A stretch of 64,000 nt of DNA from the NCBI GenBank assembly GCA_963849095.1, contig CAWKGA010000005.1, positions 124,001 through 188,000 of the forward strand, given 5' to 3'. Shown here in pieces: positions 40,513 through 50,081 of this stretch. The position numbers and the translations under genes are program-made. The DNA is from JASHUC01 sp963849095. GTDB taxonomy: Bacteria; Pseudomonadota; Gammaproteobacteria; Steroidobacterales; Steroidobacteraceae. The notes beneath the pieces are model-generated. The model had not been told where the DNA came from. It saw only the letters and a list, made by a program, of their open reading frames with translations, and did not search any database. Positions within the stretch are counted from its first letter, which is position 1. Each line of letters begins with the position of its first letter.

Positions 40513-41073
40513 ATGCTGCAGAACCGCCGTCTCGTCAACAGTGCGGGAGCCGTGGCGTGCTTCGCGATGCTCGGCTTTGCGTACTATGCGCAGTACGTCC
40601 TGCACCTCGATCCCTGCCCGCTCTGCATGTTCCAGCGCATCACGATCTTCGTGCTCGGGATCGTCTTCGCCGCCGCGGCGCTTCACCACCCGAGAGACTG
40701 GGGCGCGTACCTCTACGCGGCTCTGATCGCCGTCGCGGCGCTCGCGACGGTCGGGGTATCCGCCCGCCACCTGTACATCCAGAGTCTTCCGCCGGGGTCC
40801 ATCCCGTCCTGCGGCGCGCCGCTCGAGGCGCTCTACCGGATGTTCCCGCTCACGCAGGTGGTCCGCAAAGTGCTGCGGGCGGGCGGGGAGTGCGCGGTCG
40901 TCGATTGGAGGTTTCTCGGACTCGCGATGCCAGCGTGGGTGCTCATCTGCGCGGCCGTGCTCGGAACCTGGGGCGTACTCGGGAATCTGCTCGGCCGCGG
41001 CGCTCCCGCCAAACCGAGCCCGTGGGTCGTGCGCGGACGCGTAATCGGGAAGCAGCTCGACCCGCGGCGTTGA
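40513..41073 (+). CDS. dsbB: Disulfide bond formation protein DsbB
   Basis: A 186-residue inner-membrane protein with four hydrophobic helices. The quinone-linked pair CPLC (DPCPLCMFQR) lies in the first periplasmic loop, and a second Cys pair (SCGAP and GGECA) in the second loop, as needed to reoxidise DsbA and pass electrons to quinone. The ATG at 40513 fits the family N-terminus better than an alternative 15 bp upstream. A 7-bp hairpin follows the gene. Confidence 0.93.
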   Translation: MLQNRRLVNSAGAVACFAMLGFAYYAQYVLHLDPCPLCMFQRITIFVLGIVFAAAALHHPRDWGAYLYAALIAVAALATVGVSARHLYIQSLPPGSIPSCGAPLEALYRMFPLTQVVRKVLRAGGECAVVDWRFLGLAMPAWVLICAAVLGTWGVLGNLLGRGAPAKPSPWVVRGRVIGKQLDPRR

Positions 41074-41086
41074 CTCGATAAGAACC

Positions 41087-41103
41087 CCCGCCGTCGCGGC
41101 GGG
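41087..41103. terminator. Hairpin between dsbB and dapE
   Basis: CCCGCCG, a 3-nt loop TCG and CGGCGGG form a 7-bp GC stem in the 60-bp gap between two convergent genes. No clear T-run follows. Confidence 0.45.
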
Positions 41104-41133
41104 AGGCCCGATCGGCCCCGACGGCCGCCCCCC

Positions 41134-42261
41134 TCAGCCGAGCAGCCGCCGCAGGACGCCGAGGTACATCCCCTGCAGCGCATCGATGTCGGCCGCGCGC
41201 ACGTGCTCGTTCACCTTGTGTATGGTCGCGTTCACCACCCCGAGCTCGACCACCTGGGCGCCGAGCGTGGCGATGAACCGCCCATCCGAGGTGCCACCTC
41301 CCGTCGAGAGCTTCGGGGCGCTGCCCGCAACCTCCTCCACGGCGGCGCAGACGGCGTCCGACAGCGCACCCCGCGGCGTGTAGAACGGCTCACCCGAGAC
41401 GTACCACTCGATCGTGTAACGGACCTTGTGCCGGCGGAGCGTGTCCTCGACGGCCTGCTTGAGCCCCTCGAGCGTCTGCACCGGCGAGTAGCGCAGATTC
41501 AAGCGGGCCTTGAGCTCCCCTGGAATCACGTTGGGCGCGCCCGTTCCGGCGTTGAGGTTCGAGACCTGGAAGGTCGTCGGCTGGAAATGTTCGTTGCCCG
41601 CATCCCAGACGCGGCTCACGAGCTCGGCAAGCGCCGGCGCCAGCGTGTGGACGGGGTTCTCGGCGAGGTGGGGATAGGCGACATGACCCTGGACGCCGTG
41701 CACCGTGAGACGACCGCTCAATGAGCCGCGTCGACCGATCTTGATCGTATCGCCCAGCACGACCTCGCTCGACGGCTCGCCGACCACGCACCAGTCGATC
41801 CGTTCGCCCCGGCCCATGAGGGTTTCGACGACGCGCTTGGTGCCGTCGACCGAGGGGCCTTCCTCGTCGCTGGTGATGAGAAACGCGATGGTGCCCCGAT
41901 GCCCCGGGTGGGCGGCGACGAACTCCTGCGTGGCGGCGGTCATGGCGGCGAGTCCGCTCTTCATGTCCGCGGCGCCGCGCCCGTAGAGCAGGCCGTCGCG
42001 CAGAGTCGGCTCGAAGGGGGGGGTCCGCCACTCCTCGAGAGGACCCGTCGGGACCACGTCCGTGTGGCCGGCAAAGCACAGCACGGGCTCGGCGGACCCC
42101 CGCTTGGCCCAGAAGTTCTCGACGTTACCGTACCGCAGGCGCTCGATGTGGAACCCGCTCAAAGCCAGCTGCTCGATCAGGACCTGCTGGCAGCCTTCGT
42201 CGGCCGGGGTAACGGAGGGGCGTGCGATCAGGTTGTGAGCGAGCTCGAGAGCGTGGGACAC
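41134..42261 (-). CDS. dapE: Succinyl-diaminopimelate desuccinylase DapE
   Basis: A 375-residue dinuclear zinc peptidase-family enzyme of lysine and diaminopimelate synthesis. Metal ligands: His and Asp in CFAGHTDVVPTGP, Asp in GRGAADMKSG, the catalytic and bridging Glu in ITSDEEGPSVDGT, Glu in VVGEPSS, and the final His in NATIHKVNEHV. The dimerisation domain is present (HGVQGHVAYPHLAENP). The GTG at 42261 is the preferred start because the product then begins at the family N-terminus (SHALELAHNLIARPSVTP). It faces dsbB and is divergent from pstS. dapD and dapC lie 16 kb away. Confidence 0.93.
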   Translation of the reverse strand: MSHALELAHNLIARPSVTPADEGCQQVLIEQLALSGFHIERLRYGNVENFWAKRGSAEPVLCFAGHTDVVPTGPLEEWRTPPFEPTLRDGLLYGRGAADMKSGLAAMTAATQEFVAAHPGHRGTIAFLITSDEEGPSVDGTKRVVETLMGRGERIDWCVVGEPSSEVVLGDTIKIGRRGSLSGRLTVHGVQGHVAYPHLAENPVHTLAPALAELVSRVWDAGNEHFQPTTFQVSNLNAGTGAPNVIPGELKARLNLRYSPVQTLEGLKQAVEDTLRRHKVRYTIEWYVSGEPFYTPRGALSDAVCAAVEEVAGSAPKLSTGGGTSDGRFIATLGAQVVELGVVNATIHKVNEHVRAADIDALQGMYLGVLRRLLG

Positions 42262-42406
42262 GGCGAGGCGTTTATACGTGGAGGCGCACGGCACGGCAAG
42301 GCCAAGGCGCTGAAGAGCGCCTCAGCGTCGCCGCCGACCCCGGGAACGGCCCGTCCGGCGCCTGGCGAGGCGCCCGACCGGCGGACGCCTGGCACGCGGT
42401 ATGCGG

Positions 42407-42439
42407 GTGTCATCTCGTTGCAACTTTCGCAGGTGACAC
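42407..42439 (+). promoter_or_regulatory. Weak Pho-box-like repeat upstream of pstS
   Basis: GTGTCAT (42407) and TTGCAAC (42418) have the 11-bp Pho-box offset, and an inverted GTGTCA/TGACAC pair spans 42407-42439. The match is poorer than at phoB and the porin. It lies in the 329-bp gap between dapE and pstS, which holds no gene. The pst operon is expected to be PhoB-controlled; whether this is the site is unproven. Confidence 0.35.
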
Positions 42440-42590
42440 TGCGCATCAGCGCGCTCGCGAGTGCGGCCCGCGCCGGCACCGCGGAGCGCGGCGCCGCAAC
42501 GAAAATGACATATTCGCGTTATGCGTCGTTCCCCTGGGAGCGCGGCCATGCGTGTTCCCATCACGTGACCCCCCTACGAGCGGAGGACCC

Positions 42591-43622
42591 ATGAGATTGT
42601 TCCATCGAAGACCCTTGCGAGCCGGGATCACGGTCCTCGTCTTGGCCACGATCGCCGGCGCGCAGGTGTTCGCCGCGACGCGGATCACCGGCGCGGGCAG
42701 CACGTGGGTCACTCCGCTGGTCGCCAAGTGGTCCGCGGCCTACGCCGTGAAGACGGGGATCGAGGTCAATTACCAGTCCATCGGCTCGGGCGGGGGCATC
42801 GCGCAGATCGAGGCGGGAACGGTGGCGTTCGGCGCGAGCGACAAGCCGCTCACTCCGGATGTTCTCAAGCAGCAGCACCTGATCCAGTTCCCGACTGCGA
42901 TTGCCGGCGAGGACGTAGTCTATAACCTGCCCGGTGTGGCACCCGGCCAGCTGGTCGTGAGCGGCCCGCTCGTCGCCGACATCTTCATGGGCAAGGTCAC
43001 CAAGTGGAACGATCCGGCCATCCGCAAGTTGAACCCAGGCCTTGCTCTGCCCAACATGACTATCAGCGTGATCCACCGCTCCGATGGCTCCGGCACCACC
43101 TTCACCTTCGCCAACTACCTCTCCAAGGTCTCCCCGGAATGGGCCGCGAAGGTCGGCGCGAACACCTCCGTCGCCTGGCCGACGGGCTTCGGCGGCAAGG
43201 GCAACGAAGGGGTCGCGTCGTACGTCGAGCACATCCGTGGGTCGATTGGTTACGTGGAATACGCCTACATCCTCGAGAACCACATGTCGTACGCGCGGAT
43301 GATCAACAGGGCCGGATGGACGGTGAGTCCGAGCCTCAAGGGCTTTCAGGCTGCCGCAGCGAACGTGGATTTCACCAAGGCGCAGGACTTCTACGTGATC
43401 TTGACGGATCAGCCGGGCGCGGACAGCTGGCCGATCTCGGGGTGCACCTGGCAGATTCTGCGCCTGGATGCGCCGAAGCCGTCCAACGAGGCCGTGACGC
43501 AGTTCTTCCTGTGGGGCTTCGAGAGCGGCCAGCAGATGGCCGAGTCGATTGGCTTCGGTCCACTGCCGCCGAGCACCGTCGAGACGATTCGAGCCTACTG
43601 GAGGCGCAATCTCGGTATCTGA
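42591..43622 (+). CDS. pstS: Phosphate ABC transporter substrate-binding protein PstS
   Basis: A 343-residue periplasmic binding protein with a signal peptide (ending near QVFAAT) and GGAGGA before the ATG. Phosphate ligands are recognisable: GAGSTWVTPLVAKW at the N-terminus, SIGSGGGIAQIEAGTVAFGASDKPL (quoted in part: IGSGGGI and FGASDKPL), and HRSDGSGTTFTFANYLS. It captures phosphate for PstCAB. It is the first gene of pstSCAB1B2-phoU2. Confidence 0.95.
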   Translation: MRLFHRRPLRAGITVLVLATIAGAQVFAATRITGAGSTWVTPLVAKWSAAYAVKTGIEVNYQSIGSGGGIAQIEAGTVAFGASDKPLTPDVLKQQHLIQFPTAIAGEDVVYNLPGVAPGQLVVSGPLVADIFMGKVTKWNDPAIRKLNPGLALPNMTISVIHRSDGSGTTFTFANYLSKVSPEWAAKVGANTSVAWPTGFGGKGNEGVASYVEHIRGSIGYVEYAYILENHMSYARMINRAGWTVSPSLKGFQAAAANVDFTKAQDFYVILTDQPGADSWPISGCTWQILRLDAPKPSNEAVTQFFLWGFESGQQMAESIGFGPLPPSTVETIRAYWRRNLGI

Positions 43623-43703
43623 TCCGCTCCGGCCGCAGCCCCCCGGAGCCGGTGTCGATGAAGTGGTGGTAATCTCACGCGATCACATCTTCGGGCTACC
43701 GTC

Positions 43704-44699
43704 ATGAATGACACAGCCGCAGTCGATGCCACGGCGGCCGATGCCAAGCCCTCCGTGCGGCACGCCGCGGGACAGCGCCTGCTCGAGAGGCTCTTCCGCG
43801 GCACGACGCTCGCCATGGCGCTGCTGGTGCTCGCGTTGCTTGGCGGCGTGGCGGTCTCGCTGATCCACGGGGCCTCACCGGCGTTCTCGCACTTCAAGTT
43901 CGCATTTCTCACCCGGCAGATCTGGAATCCGGTGACGGACGAGTACGGGGCGCTCGGCGCTATCTACGGTACCGTCGTCACCTCGGGCATCGCCATGGTC
44001 TTCGCGCTTCCGATCAGCTTCGGCATCGCGATATTCCTCACGCAGCTCGCGCCTGCCTGGCTCAAGCGGCCGGTTGGGATCGCGATCGAGCTGCTCGCCG
44101 CCGTGCCCAGCATCATCTTCGGCGTCTGGGGCCTGTTCGTCTTCGCCCCGCTCCTGCAGCAGTACGTGCAACCCTGGATCATCGACGCGCTGGGTCCGCT
44201 TCCCGGCATCGGTGTGCTCTTTCAAGGGGCTCCCTTCGGGATCGGGGTGCTGACCGCCGGCATCGTCCTCGCGGTGATGATCATCCCGTTCATCTCGGCG
44301 GTGATGCGCGACGTTTTCGAGACCGTCCCGGATGTGCTGAAGGAATCGGGCTACGGGCTCGGCGCGACGACGTGGGAGGTCATCTGGCAGGTGGTGGTGC
44401 CGTACTCGAGGACCGGCATGGTGGGCGGCATCATGCTCGGTCTCGGACGCGCCCTGGGGGAGACGATGGCGGTCACCTTCGTGATCGGCAACGCCCACGA
44501 GATCGCCACGTCCCTGCTCGCCCCCGGCACGACGATCTCCGCCACCATCGCGAACGAGTTCACCGAGGCGACGACGCCGCTCTACCGATCGTCGCTGATC
44601 GCACTCGGGGCGCTGCTCTTTCTCATCACGTTCTCGGTCATCGCGGCCGCCCGATTCATGCTGCTGCGGCTCGACCGCCGCGCGCTCTCCTCGGTATGA
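43704..44699 (+). CDS. pstC: Phosphate ABC transporter permease PstC
   Basis: A 331-residue permease with six membrane helices. The BPD-type signature occurs in ESGYGLGATTWEVIWQVVVP, and the helix pairs AVPSIIFGVWGLFVF and LGRALGETMAVTFVIGNA match PstC. A 35-residue cytoplasmic N-terminal leader precedes the first helix. It pairs with PstA in the membrane, and its stop overlaps pstA by four bases (ATGA). Confidence 0.93.
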   Translation: MNDTAAVDATAADAKPSVRHAAGQRLLERLFRGTTLAMALLVLALLGGVAVSLIHGASPAFSHFKFAFLTRQIWNPVTDEYGALGAIYGTVVTSGIAMVFALPISFGIAIFLTQLAPAWLKRPVGIAIELLAAVPSIIFGVWGLFVFAPLLQQYVQPWIIDALGPLPGIGVLFQGAPFGIGVLTAGIVLAVMIIPFISAVMRDVFETVPDVLKESGYGLGATTWEVIWQVVVPYSRTGMVGGIMLGLGRALGETMAVTFVIGNAHEIATSLLAPGTTISATIANEFTEATTPLYRSSLIALGALLFLITFSVIAAARFMLLRLDRRALSSV

Positions 44700-45550
44700 G
44701 TCGGCGCACCATCCGCAAGCTCACCAATGTCGTGGCGCTCGCGCTCTCCGCAGTCGCGACGGCGATCGGTCTCCTCTTCCTCGGTGCGATTCTGTGGACG
44801 CTGTTCAAGGACGGGCTCGCGGGCTTCTCGGGGAGCCTGTTCACGGCGATGACTCCGCCCCCGGGGAGCGAGGGCGGGGGATTGCTGAACGCGATCTATG
44901 GAAGTGCCGTGATGACGGTGCTCGGCACCGTGATCGGGACACCGGTCGGGATGCTCGCGGGTACGTACCTCGCGGAGTACGGCCGCAACACGCGCCTCGC
45001 CTCGGTGATCCGGTTCATCAATGACGTGCTGCTGAGCGCCCCCTCGATCATCATCGGGCTGTTCGTCTACGAGATCGTCGTCGTGCCGATGGGGCATTTC
45101 TCCGCGATTTCCGGCGCCGTCGCCCTGGCGATCATCGCGATGCCGGTGATCGTGCGGACGACCGAGGACATGCTGAACCTCGTTCCGCAGGGCATGAAGG
45201 ACGCCTCGACGGCGCTCGGCGCGTACCCTTGGCGCACCATCGTGAGCGTCGCCTATCCTGCCGCGCGCAGCGGCATGGTCACCGGGTTGCTGCTCGCCGT
45301 GGCCCGTATCAGCGGCGAGAGCGCTCCCCTCCTGTTCACCGCGCTCAGCAATCAGTTCTGGAGCACCGATCTCGGCGCGCCGATGGCCAACCTTCCGGTC
45401 GTGATCTACAACTTCGCCTTGAGCCCCTACCAGAACTGGCAGCAGCTCGCCTGGTCGGCGGCGCTGCTCATCACGCTCACGATTCTGCTGCTCAGCATCG
45501 TCGCGCGTGTGGCCGTCTCGAGGCTCTCCCCGGGAGCGCGCAGGCGATGA
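44696..45550 (+). CDS. pstA: Phosphate ABC transporter permease PstA
   Basis: A 284-residue permease starting at the ATG that overlaps the pstC stop. Six helices are visible; family segments include GTPVGMLAGTYLAEYGR, VLLSAPSIIIGLFVYE, and the ATPase-coupling loop MKDASTALGAYPWRTIVSV. ARISGESAPLLFTAL is the conserved late helix. It overlaps pstB1 by four bases. No damage is seen. Confidence 0.93.
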   Translation: MSRRTIRKLTNVVALALSAVATAIGLLFLGAILWTLFKDGLAGFSGSLFTAMTPPPGSEGGGLLNAIYGSAVMTVLGTVIGTPVGMLAGTYLAEYGRNTRLASVIRFINDVLLSAPSIIIGLFVYEIVVVPMGHFSAISGAVALAIIAMPVIVRTTEDMLNLVPQGMKDASTALGAYPWRTIVSVAYPAARSGMVTGLLLAVARISGESAPLLFTALSNQFWSTDLGAPMANLPVVIYNFALSPYQNWQQLAWSAALLITLTILLLSIVARVAVSRLSPGARRR

Positions 45551-46371
45551 GCGCTGCCCAGGCGAGCATCGAGACCGCAGGCGCGCATGCCGAGCGATCG
45601 AGCGAGGCCCGCGAGAGCGAGGTGAAGATCGAGGTCCGCCACCTCGACTTCTACTACGGCGCGACGCGCGCGCTGAAGGACGTGAATCTGACGCTGCTCG
45701 ACCGCAGCATCACGGCCTTCATCGGTCCCTCCGGGTGCGGCAAATCGACCCTCCTCAGGGTATTGAACCGCATGTTTGCGCTGTATCCCGGGCACCGTGC
45801 GACCGGAGAGGTGCTGCTCGACGGTGAGAACATCCTCTCCTCGGCGGTCGATGTCGCGAGTCTGCGCTTCCGCGTCGGCATGGTGTTCCAGAAGCCGACC
45901 CCGTTTCCCATGTCGGTGTTCGACAACGTCGCCTTCGGGATGAAGCTCGCGCAGCGCATCTCCCGGCCCATGCTCGCCGAGCGCGTCGAGGAGGCGCTGC
46001 GCGGCGCCGCGCTCTGGGACGAGGTGAAGGACAAGCTGTCCCAGGACGGGCGCAGTCTCTCGGGAGGCCAGCAGCAGCGGCTCTGCATCGCGCGGACGAT
46101 CGCCGTTCGCCCGGAAGTCGTGCTGTTCGACGAGCCGACCGCCGCGCTCGACCCCATCTCGACGCTGCGCATCGAGGAGACGCTGCAGAGCCTGCGCGAG
46201 CGTTTCTGCATCGCGATCGTCACGCACAACCTGCAGCAGGCGGCACGCGTCTCGAGCGTCACCGCCTTCATGTATCTCGGGGATCTCATCGAGGTGGGAC
46301 CGACCGAGCAGATTTTCACGGCGCCGAAGGATCGCAGAACGGACGACTATGTCACGGGACGCTTTGGGTGA
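45547..46371 (+). CDS. pstB: Phosphate ABC transporter ATPase PstB (copy 1)
   Basis: A 274-residue ABC ATPase. Walker A is GPSGCGKST (about residues 58-66), the Q-loop is GMVFQKPTPFPMSVFDN, the signature is SLSGGQQQRLCIART, Walker B is VVLFDEPTAALD, and the switch His is in IAIVTHNLQQAARV. It carries the NRMFALYPGHRATGEVLLDG segment of one PstB subtype. It powers phosphate import with PstCA. A second pstB follows immediately. Confidence 0.93.
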   Translation: MSAAQASIETAGAHAERSSEARESEVKIEVRHLDFYYGATRALKDVNLTLLDRSITAFIGPSGCGKSTLLRVLNRMFALYPGHRATGEVLLDGENILSSAVDVASLRFRVGMVFQKPTPFPMSVFDNVAFGMKLAQRISRPMLAERVEEALRGAALWDEVKDKLSQDGRSLSGGQQQRLCIARTIAVRPEVVLFDEPTAALDPISTLRIEETLQSLRERFCIAIVTHNLQQAARVSSVTAFMYLGDLIEVGPTEQIFTAPKDRRTDDYVTGRFG

Positions 46372-46387
46372 ACGAGAGAGCCGGCAT

Positions 46388-47374
46388 ATGAGCGAGCAGC
46401 GACAGACAGCGGACGGCGCGACGCGCGGACCGCCCGTGCCCGTGGTGCATGCCGCGCGGGACTCCGAGCCGTCCGGCGCGGGCCGCCGAGTCGAGGGCCC
46501 GTGGAATTCGACCGAGGAGGGCGGCATCAATCTCAAGCCGAGCGGACGACTTCCCGGCACGGGCACGGAGCTCGAGGAGGCCCACGTCGGACAGACCGTC
46601 GGGCAGGCGACCGTTGAGAATCCGGTCTTCTCGTGCCGCGACGTGAACGTGTACTACGGCGGCAAGCGGGGCATCAAGGACGTGAGCGTCGACATCGGCA
46701 AGCGGCAGGTGCTCGCCATGATCGGGCCGTCCGGCTGCGGCAAATCGACGTTCCTGCGCTGTCTGAACCGGATGAACGACACCATCCCCGGCGCGCGGGT
46801 GACCGGCACGATCCTGCTCGAGGGAAGCGACATTCACGGCCGGCAGCTCGATGTGGTGCAGCTGCGCGCGCGCGTCGGCATGGTGTTCCAGAAGCCGAAC
46901 CCGTTCCCCAAGTCGATTTACGAAAACGTGGCGTACGGGCCCCGCCTGCACGGCCTCGCGAGCAGCCGCTCGCAGCTCGATGAGATCGTCTGCAGCAGCC
47001 TGCGGCGCGCGGGACTGTGGGATGAGGTGAAGGACCGCCTGGCGCAGGTCGGCACCGGGCTCTCGGGAGGCCAGCAGCAGCGCCTGTGCATTGCGCGGAC
47101 GATCGCGGTCCAGCCGGAGGTGATCCTCATGGATGAGCCCTGCTCCGCGCTCGATCCCGTCGCGACCGCGCGCATCGAGGACCTGATCGATGAGCTGCAG
47201 GAGTCCTACGCGATCGTCATCGTCACGCACTCCATGCAGCAGGCGGCGCGAGTCTCCCAGCGCACGGCCTATTTCCACTTGGGCTCGCTGGTGGAGGTTG
47301 GCGAGACCGACCGGATATTCACGAACCCGCGCCACAGGCTGACCGAAGACTACATCACCGGGCGCTTTGGGTGA
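46388..47374 (+). CDS. pstB: Phosphate ABC transporter ATPase PstB (copy 2, with long N-terminal extension)
   Basis: A 328-residue ABC ATPase. After about 75 extra low-complexity residues (rich in Gly, Pro, Glu), the standard PstB begins at PVFSCRDVNVYYGGKRGIKD. Walker A GPSGCGKST, Q-loop GMVFQKPNPFPKSIYEN, signature LSGGQQQRLCIART, Walker B VILMDEPCSALD and His in IVIVTHSMQQAAR are intact. NRMNDTIPGARVTG marks the canonical E. coli-like subtype, distinct from copy 1. The start could be further downstream, but no better ATG with a ribosome site is seen. Confidence 0.9.
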   Translation: MSEQRQTADGATRGPPVPVVHAARDSEPSGAGRRVEGPWNSTEEGGINLKPSGRLPGTGTELEEAHVGQTVGQATVENPVFSCRDVNVYYGGKRGIKDVSVDIGKRQVLAMIGPSGCGKSTFLRCLNRMNDTIPGARVTGTILLEGSDIHGRQLDVVQLRARVGMVFQKPNPFPKSIYENVAYGPRLHGLASSRSQLDEIVCSSLRRAGLWDEVKDRLAQVGTGLSGGQQQRLCIARTIAVQPEVILMDEPCSALDPVATARIEDLIDELQESYAIVIVTHSMQQAARVSQRTAYFHLGSLVEVGETDRIFTNPRHRLTEDYITGRFG

Positions 47375-47416
47375 GCCGCGAAGCGGCGAACGCCCGGCCG
47401 CTGATGGCAACAAATT

Positions 47417-48190
47417 ATGCTCGAAGGTCACATCAGCAAGGCATTCGACGGCGACCTCGCGGCGCTGCACGTCCGGGTCCTCGAGATGGGTGGGCTTGTC
47501 CTCGACCAGGTGCGCGAGGCTGCGCGGGCCTATGTGGACTGGGACGCGCATGCCGCCGAACGGGTGGTCCGTCGCGCGACCTCCGTGTCAGCCTATGACG
47601 AGGGCATCTACCAGGATCAGCTCACGCTGATCGCCCGGCGCCAGCCGGTCTCGCGCGACCTGCGTGCGATTTTCGCCATGGCGAAATCCGTGGCGGAGCT
47701 CGAGCGCGCGGGAGCCGAAGCCCGCAAGATCGCGCGCACGGTGCTCAAACGGGGTGGACGACCGCAGCAAGCGACATTCGCCGACGTGCGCCATCTTGGG
47801 CTCCTTGCGACGGGTCTGCTGCGCGAGTCGCTCGAGGCCCTGGACCGCATCGACGGGGTGGCCGCGGCGCAGGTCATCGCTCGCGACGCGGATCTCGATG
47901 CCGAATATGCGGCGGGCTTGCGACGCCTGCTGACACGCGCCATGGAGGACCCGCACCATCTCGACGTGACGATGGAGGCGGCATTCGTTCTGAAGTCGCT
48001 CGAACGCATCGGCGACCATGCGCGGATCGTGGCGCGCCTCATCCAGAGCATCGTGGCGCAAGATGATCCGCAAGCGCCCTCGGAGAGCCCGATTCCCCGC
48101 CCTGACCGCGAGCCGACCTCTCCGACTACGCCCGAGAGTCCCTCCGCGCCGGAGATTCATCCTCCGGCACCGAGCCCTGACGCATCCTGA
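47417..48190 (+). CDS. phoU: PhoU-family protein (second copy) with proline-rich tail
   Basis: A 257-residue PhoU homologue ending the pst operon. The two PhoU repeats are recognisable but diverged: KSVAELERAGAEARKIAR lacks the usual Gly-Asp, while LKSLERIGDHARIVARL in the second half keeps the metal motif. The last 40 residues are Pro/Ser/Glu-rich (PTSPTTPESPSAPEIHPP). It probably regulates this Pst transporter, with the first copy acting in PhoR signalling; the split is inferred. A 13-bp stem hairpin follows. Confidence 0.88.
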   Translation: MLEGHISKAFDGDLAALHVRVLEMGGLVLDQVREAARAYVDWDAHAAERVVRRATSVSAYDEGIYQDQLTLIARRQPVSRDLRAIFAMAKSVAELERAGAEARKIARTVLKRGGRPQQATFADVRHLGLLATGLLRESLEALDRIDGVAAAQVIARDADLDAEYAAGLRRLLTRAMEDPHHLDVTMEAAFVLKSLERIGDHARIVARLIQSIVAQDDPQAPSESPIPRPDREPTSPTTPESPSAPEIHPPAPSPDAS

Positions 48191-48211
48191 GGGTGTGCGT
48201 CCTCCCGGCCG

Positions 48212-48249
48212 GCCGGCCGTTCGGGAGGGGGGGATTCCGAACGGCCGGC
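48212..48249. terminator. Bidirectional terminator hairpin after phoU2
   Basis: GCCGGCCGTTCGG (48212-48224), a 12-nt loop and the exact complement CCGAACGGCCGGC (48237-48249) make a 13-bp perfect stem in the gap between the pst operon and the convergent porin gene. There is no T-run. Confidence 0.6.
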
Positions 48250-48268
48250 TTGCTCGCGCGACTGATGA

Positions 48269-49952
48269 TCAGTTCTGGAAGGGGTAGTAGCGGAACGAGA
48301 CCATGGTTTCGAACACGTTCGTGCTCGGAGTGCCGCCCACGCCGGGGAAGGCATCGACCTGGTTGTAAGCGACCTGGAGGCCGAGCTGCAGGTTACCGAG
48401 CTCGCCCTTGTAGTACTTCCACCAGAAGCCGCCGGTCACCTCTTCGACGTTTTGTGCGTTGGCCACGCACTTGGTACTGCCGAGGATGTAGCAGCCCGAA
48501 TTGTTGTAGAGCGGGTTGCCGTAGCCGTACCCGTAGGTGGTCGAGGTCGACCCGGTGGTGACCGTTTCGTCGAAGTAATCCGCGCTGACCCTCTCACGTC
48601 CTGCGTAGGTGTAGATCTGCAGCGACGGGACCGGCTTGTAGAACAAGCCGAAGAGCGCCGAGTATCCCTTGAGCGGAGAGAATGTGCCGTTCGGCTCCAG
48701 GGTGACGTTCCGACAGCTGCGCGGACCCGTAGCGGCCGATTCCCTTGCCGGCGAGCCCGCTGAACTGGAAGCTCAGGACATCGGGCACGATCGGCAGTTC
48801 GGCCCCGGCTCCGATGCTGCCTCCGAAGACCGTGTCGGTGCTCGTCCCCACGGCCGAGCGGAACCACCGTCCGAGGGTATAGAGCTCGTAATGGCCGTAT
48901 CCGGGGTCGACCGCGGCCTTCAGGATCACATCCGGTGCCGGATCGATCGAGTAGCCCGTCGTACTGTCCAGAAGACCGGAGGCACTGGGTGTCGGCTGAT
49001 AGTAGGTATTGGCGGGAAACGCGGTCGCGGCCGGTGCGGTGGTGGAGGCATTCGGCACCGCCTGGGGGCTTTCGATCGAGAGGCCCAGGGAGAAGGCGTT
49101 GCTGAACTTCTGCACGAACCGCAGCTGGGGATTACGCGTCCAGTTGAAACCCGCAACGTACTGTGCGTCGATGGTGAGCGGGACGTCCTCGTTGCGGGGG
49201 TCGAGGCCCTGCTTGTAGAGGGTCGCGAGACTCCAGCTCTGCCCCGCGAGGACGTAGAAGCCGGAATCGAAGGTGGCGCGCGCGTAGAAGTTGCGTACCC
49301 GCAGGTTGTAGCTGTTGCTCTCGCGGGAGTTCGCGGTCGGCGCAGCGCCCAGGAAGTCCGTCTCGAGATACGCCTCGGTCCGCACGCCGTTCCAGGGTTC
49401 GGCCTGGGTGAGCATGGAGAAGCGGCTCTGGCGCGCGCTCTCGCGGAATTCCGAGACGTTATATTGCTCAACGTCCGGGTACGGTAGGCCCGAGAAAGCG
49501 ACTGAGCCCACATCCGCGAGTTCACTATGGTTGCGATCGATGATCGCCAGTTCGGTGAAGCCCCCGAAGGTGATCGTGAGCGGCCCGGCCTGGATTCCCG
49601 GTCCCGCCGGCGGTGCTGACCCGCCTGCATCCGATGCGGCGGCCTGTGTCCGGTCCACCACCTCTATGGCCCGTGGCGCGGCCGGCTGGTTCGCGACCGG
49701 TTGGGAGGCCGACACGTTCGATGCCGCCGCCTGCTTTGCCTGCAATTCGTCCAGCTGGTGCTGCAGCTGGTTGACCTGGGTCCTCAGGGCCTGAATTTGC
49801 TGTGCCGTGCTGGAGTCGTCCTGGGCCAGCGCCACAGGGGCCATGCTCACCCCGAGGGCCACGGCGACCGCCACCGCGATGGGCGTGCAGCGGCGGACAG
49901 GCGAGAGGAGAACGGCGCGGAAGCGGGACGGAACGGTACGCGTGAATGTCAT
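48269..49952 (-). CDS. DcaP-like outer-membrane porin with apparent frameshift
   Basis: The ATG at 49952 starts a signal peptide (cleavage near PVALAQDD), an N-terminal coiled coil (TAQQIQALRTQVNQLQHQLD) and an aromatic-rich beta-barrel, the layout of DcaP-family trimeric porins. The frame breaks near 48710: the first frame runs to QLSERHPG, while the true barrel sequence (NVTLEPNGTFSPLKGYSALF, then FYKPVPSLQIYTYAG) continues in another frame to 48269, ending in VSFRYYPF with a terminal-type aromatic strand. One extra G explains it. Upstream Pho boxes suggest induction under phosphate limitation. Confidence 0.75.
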
Positions 49953-50081
49953 CTTCAGGTTCCCTATTTTTGGCTGCGGGTGACCTGTGCGGATCGGTCC
50001 GGGGAAGGCTCGAGCGACCGAGATTTCTCTCGTGGGCCCCCCGTTACCGATCACCAGGCGGGAACACTGTGCTGCAAAGGT

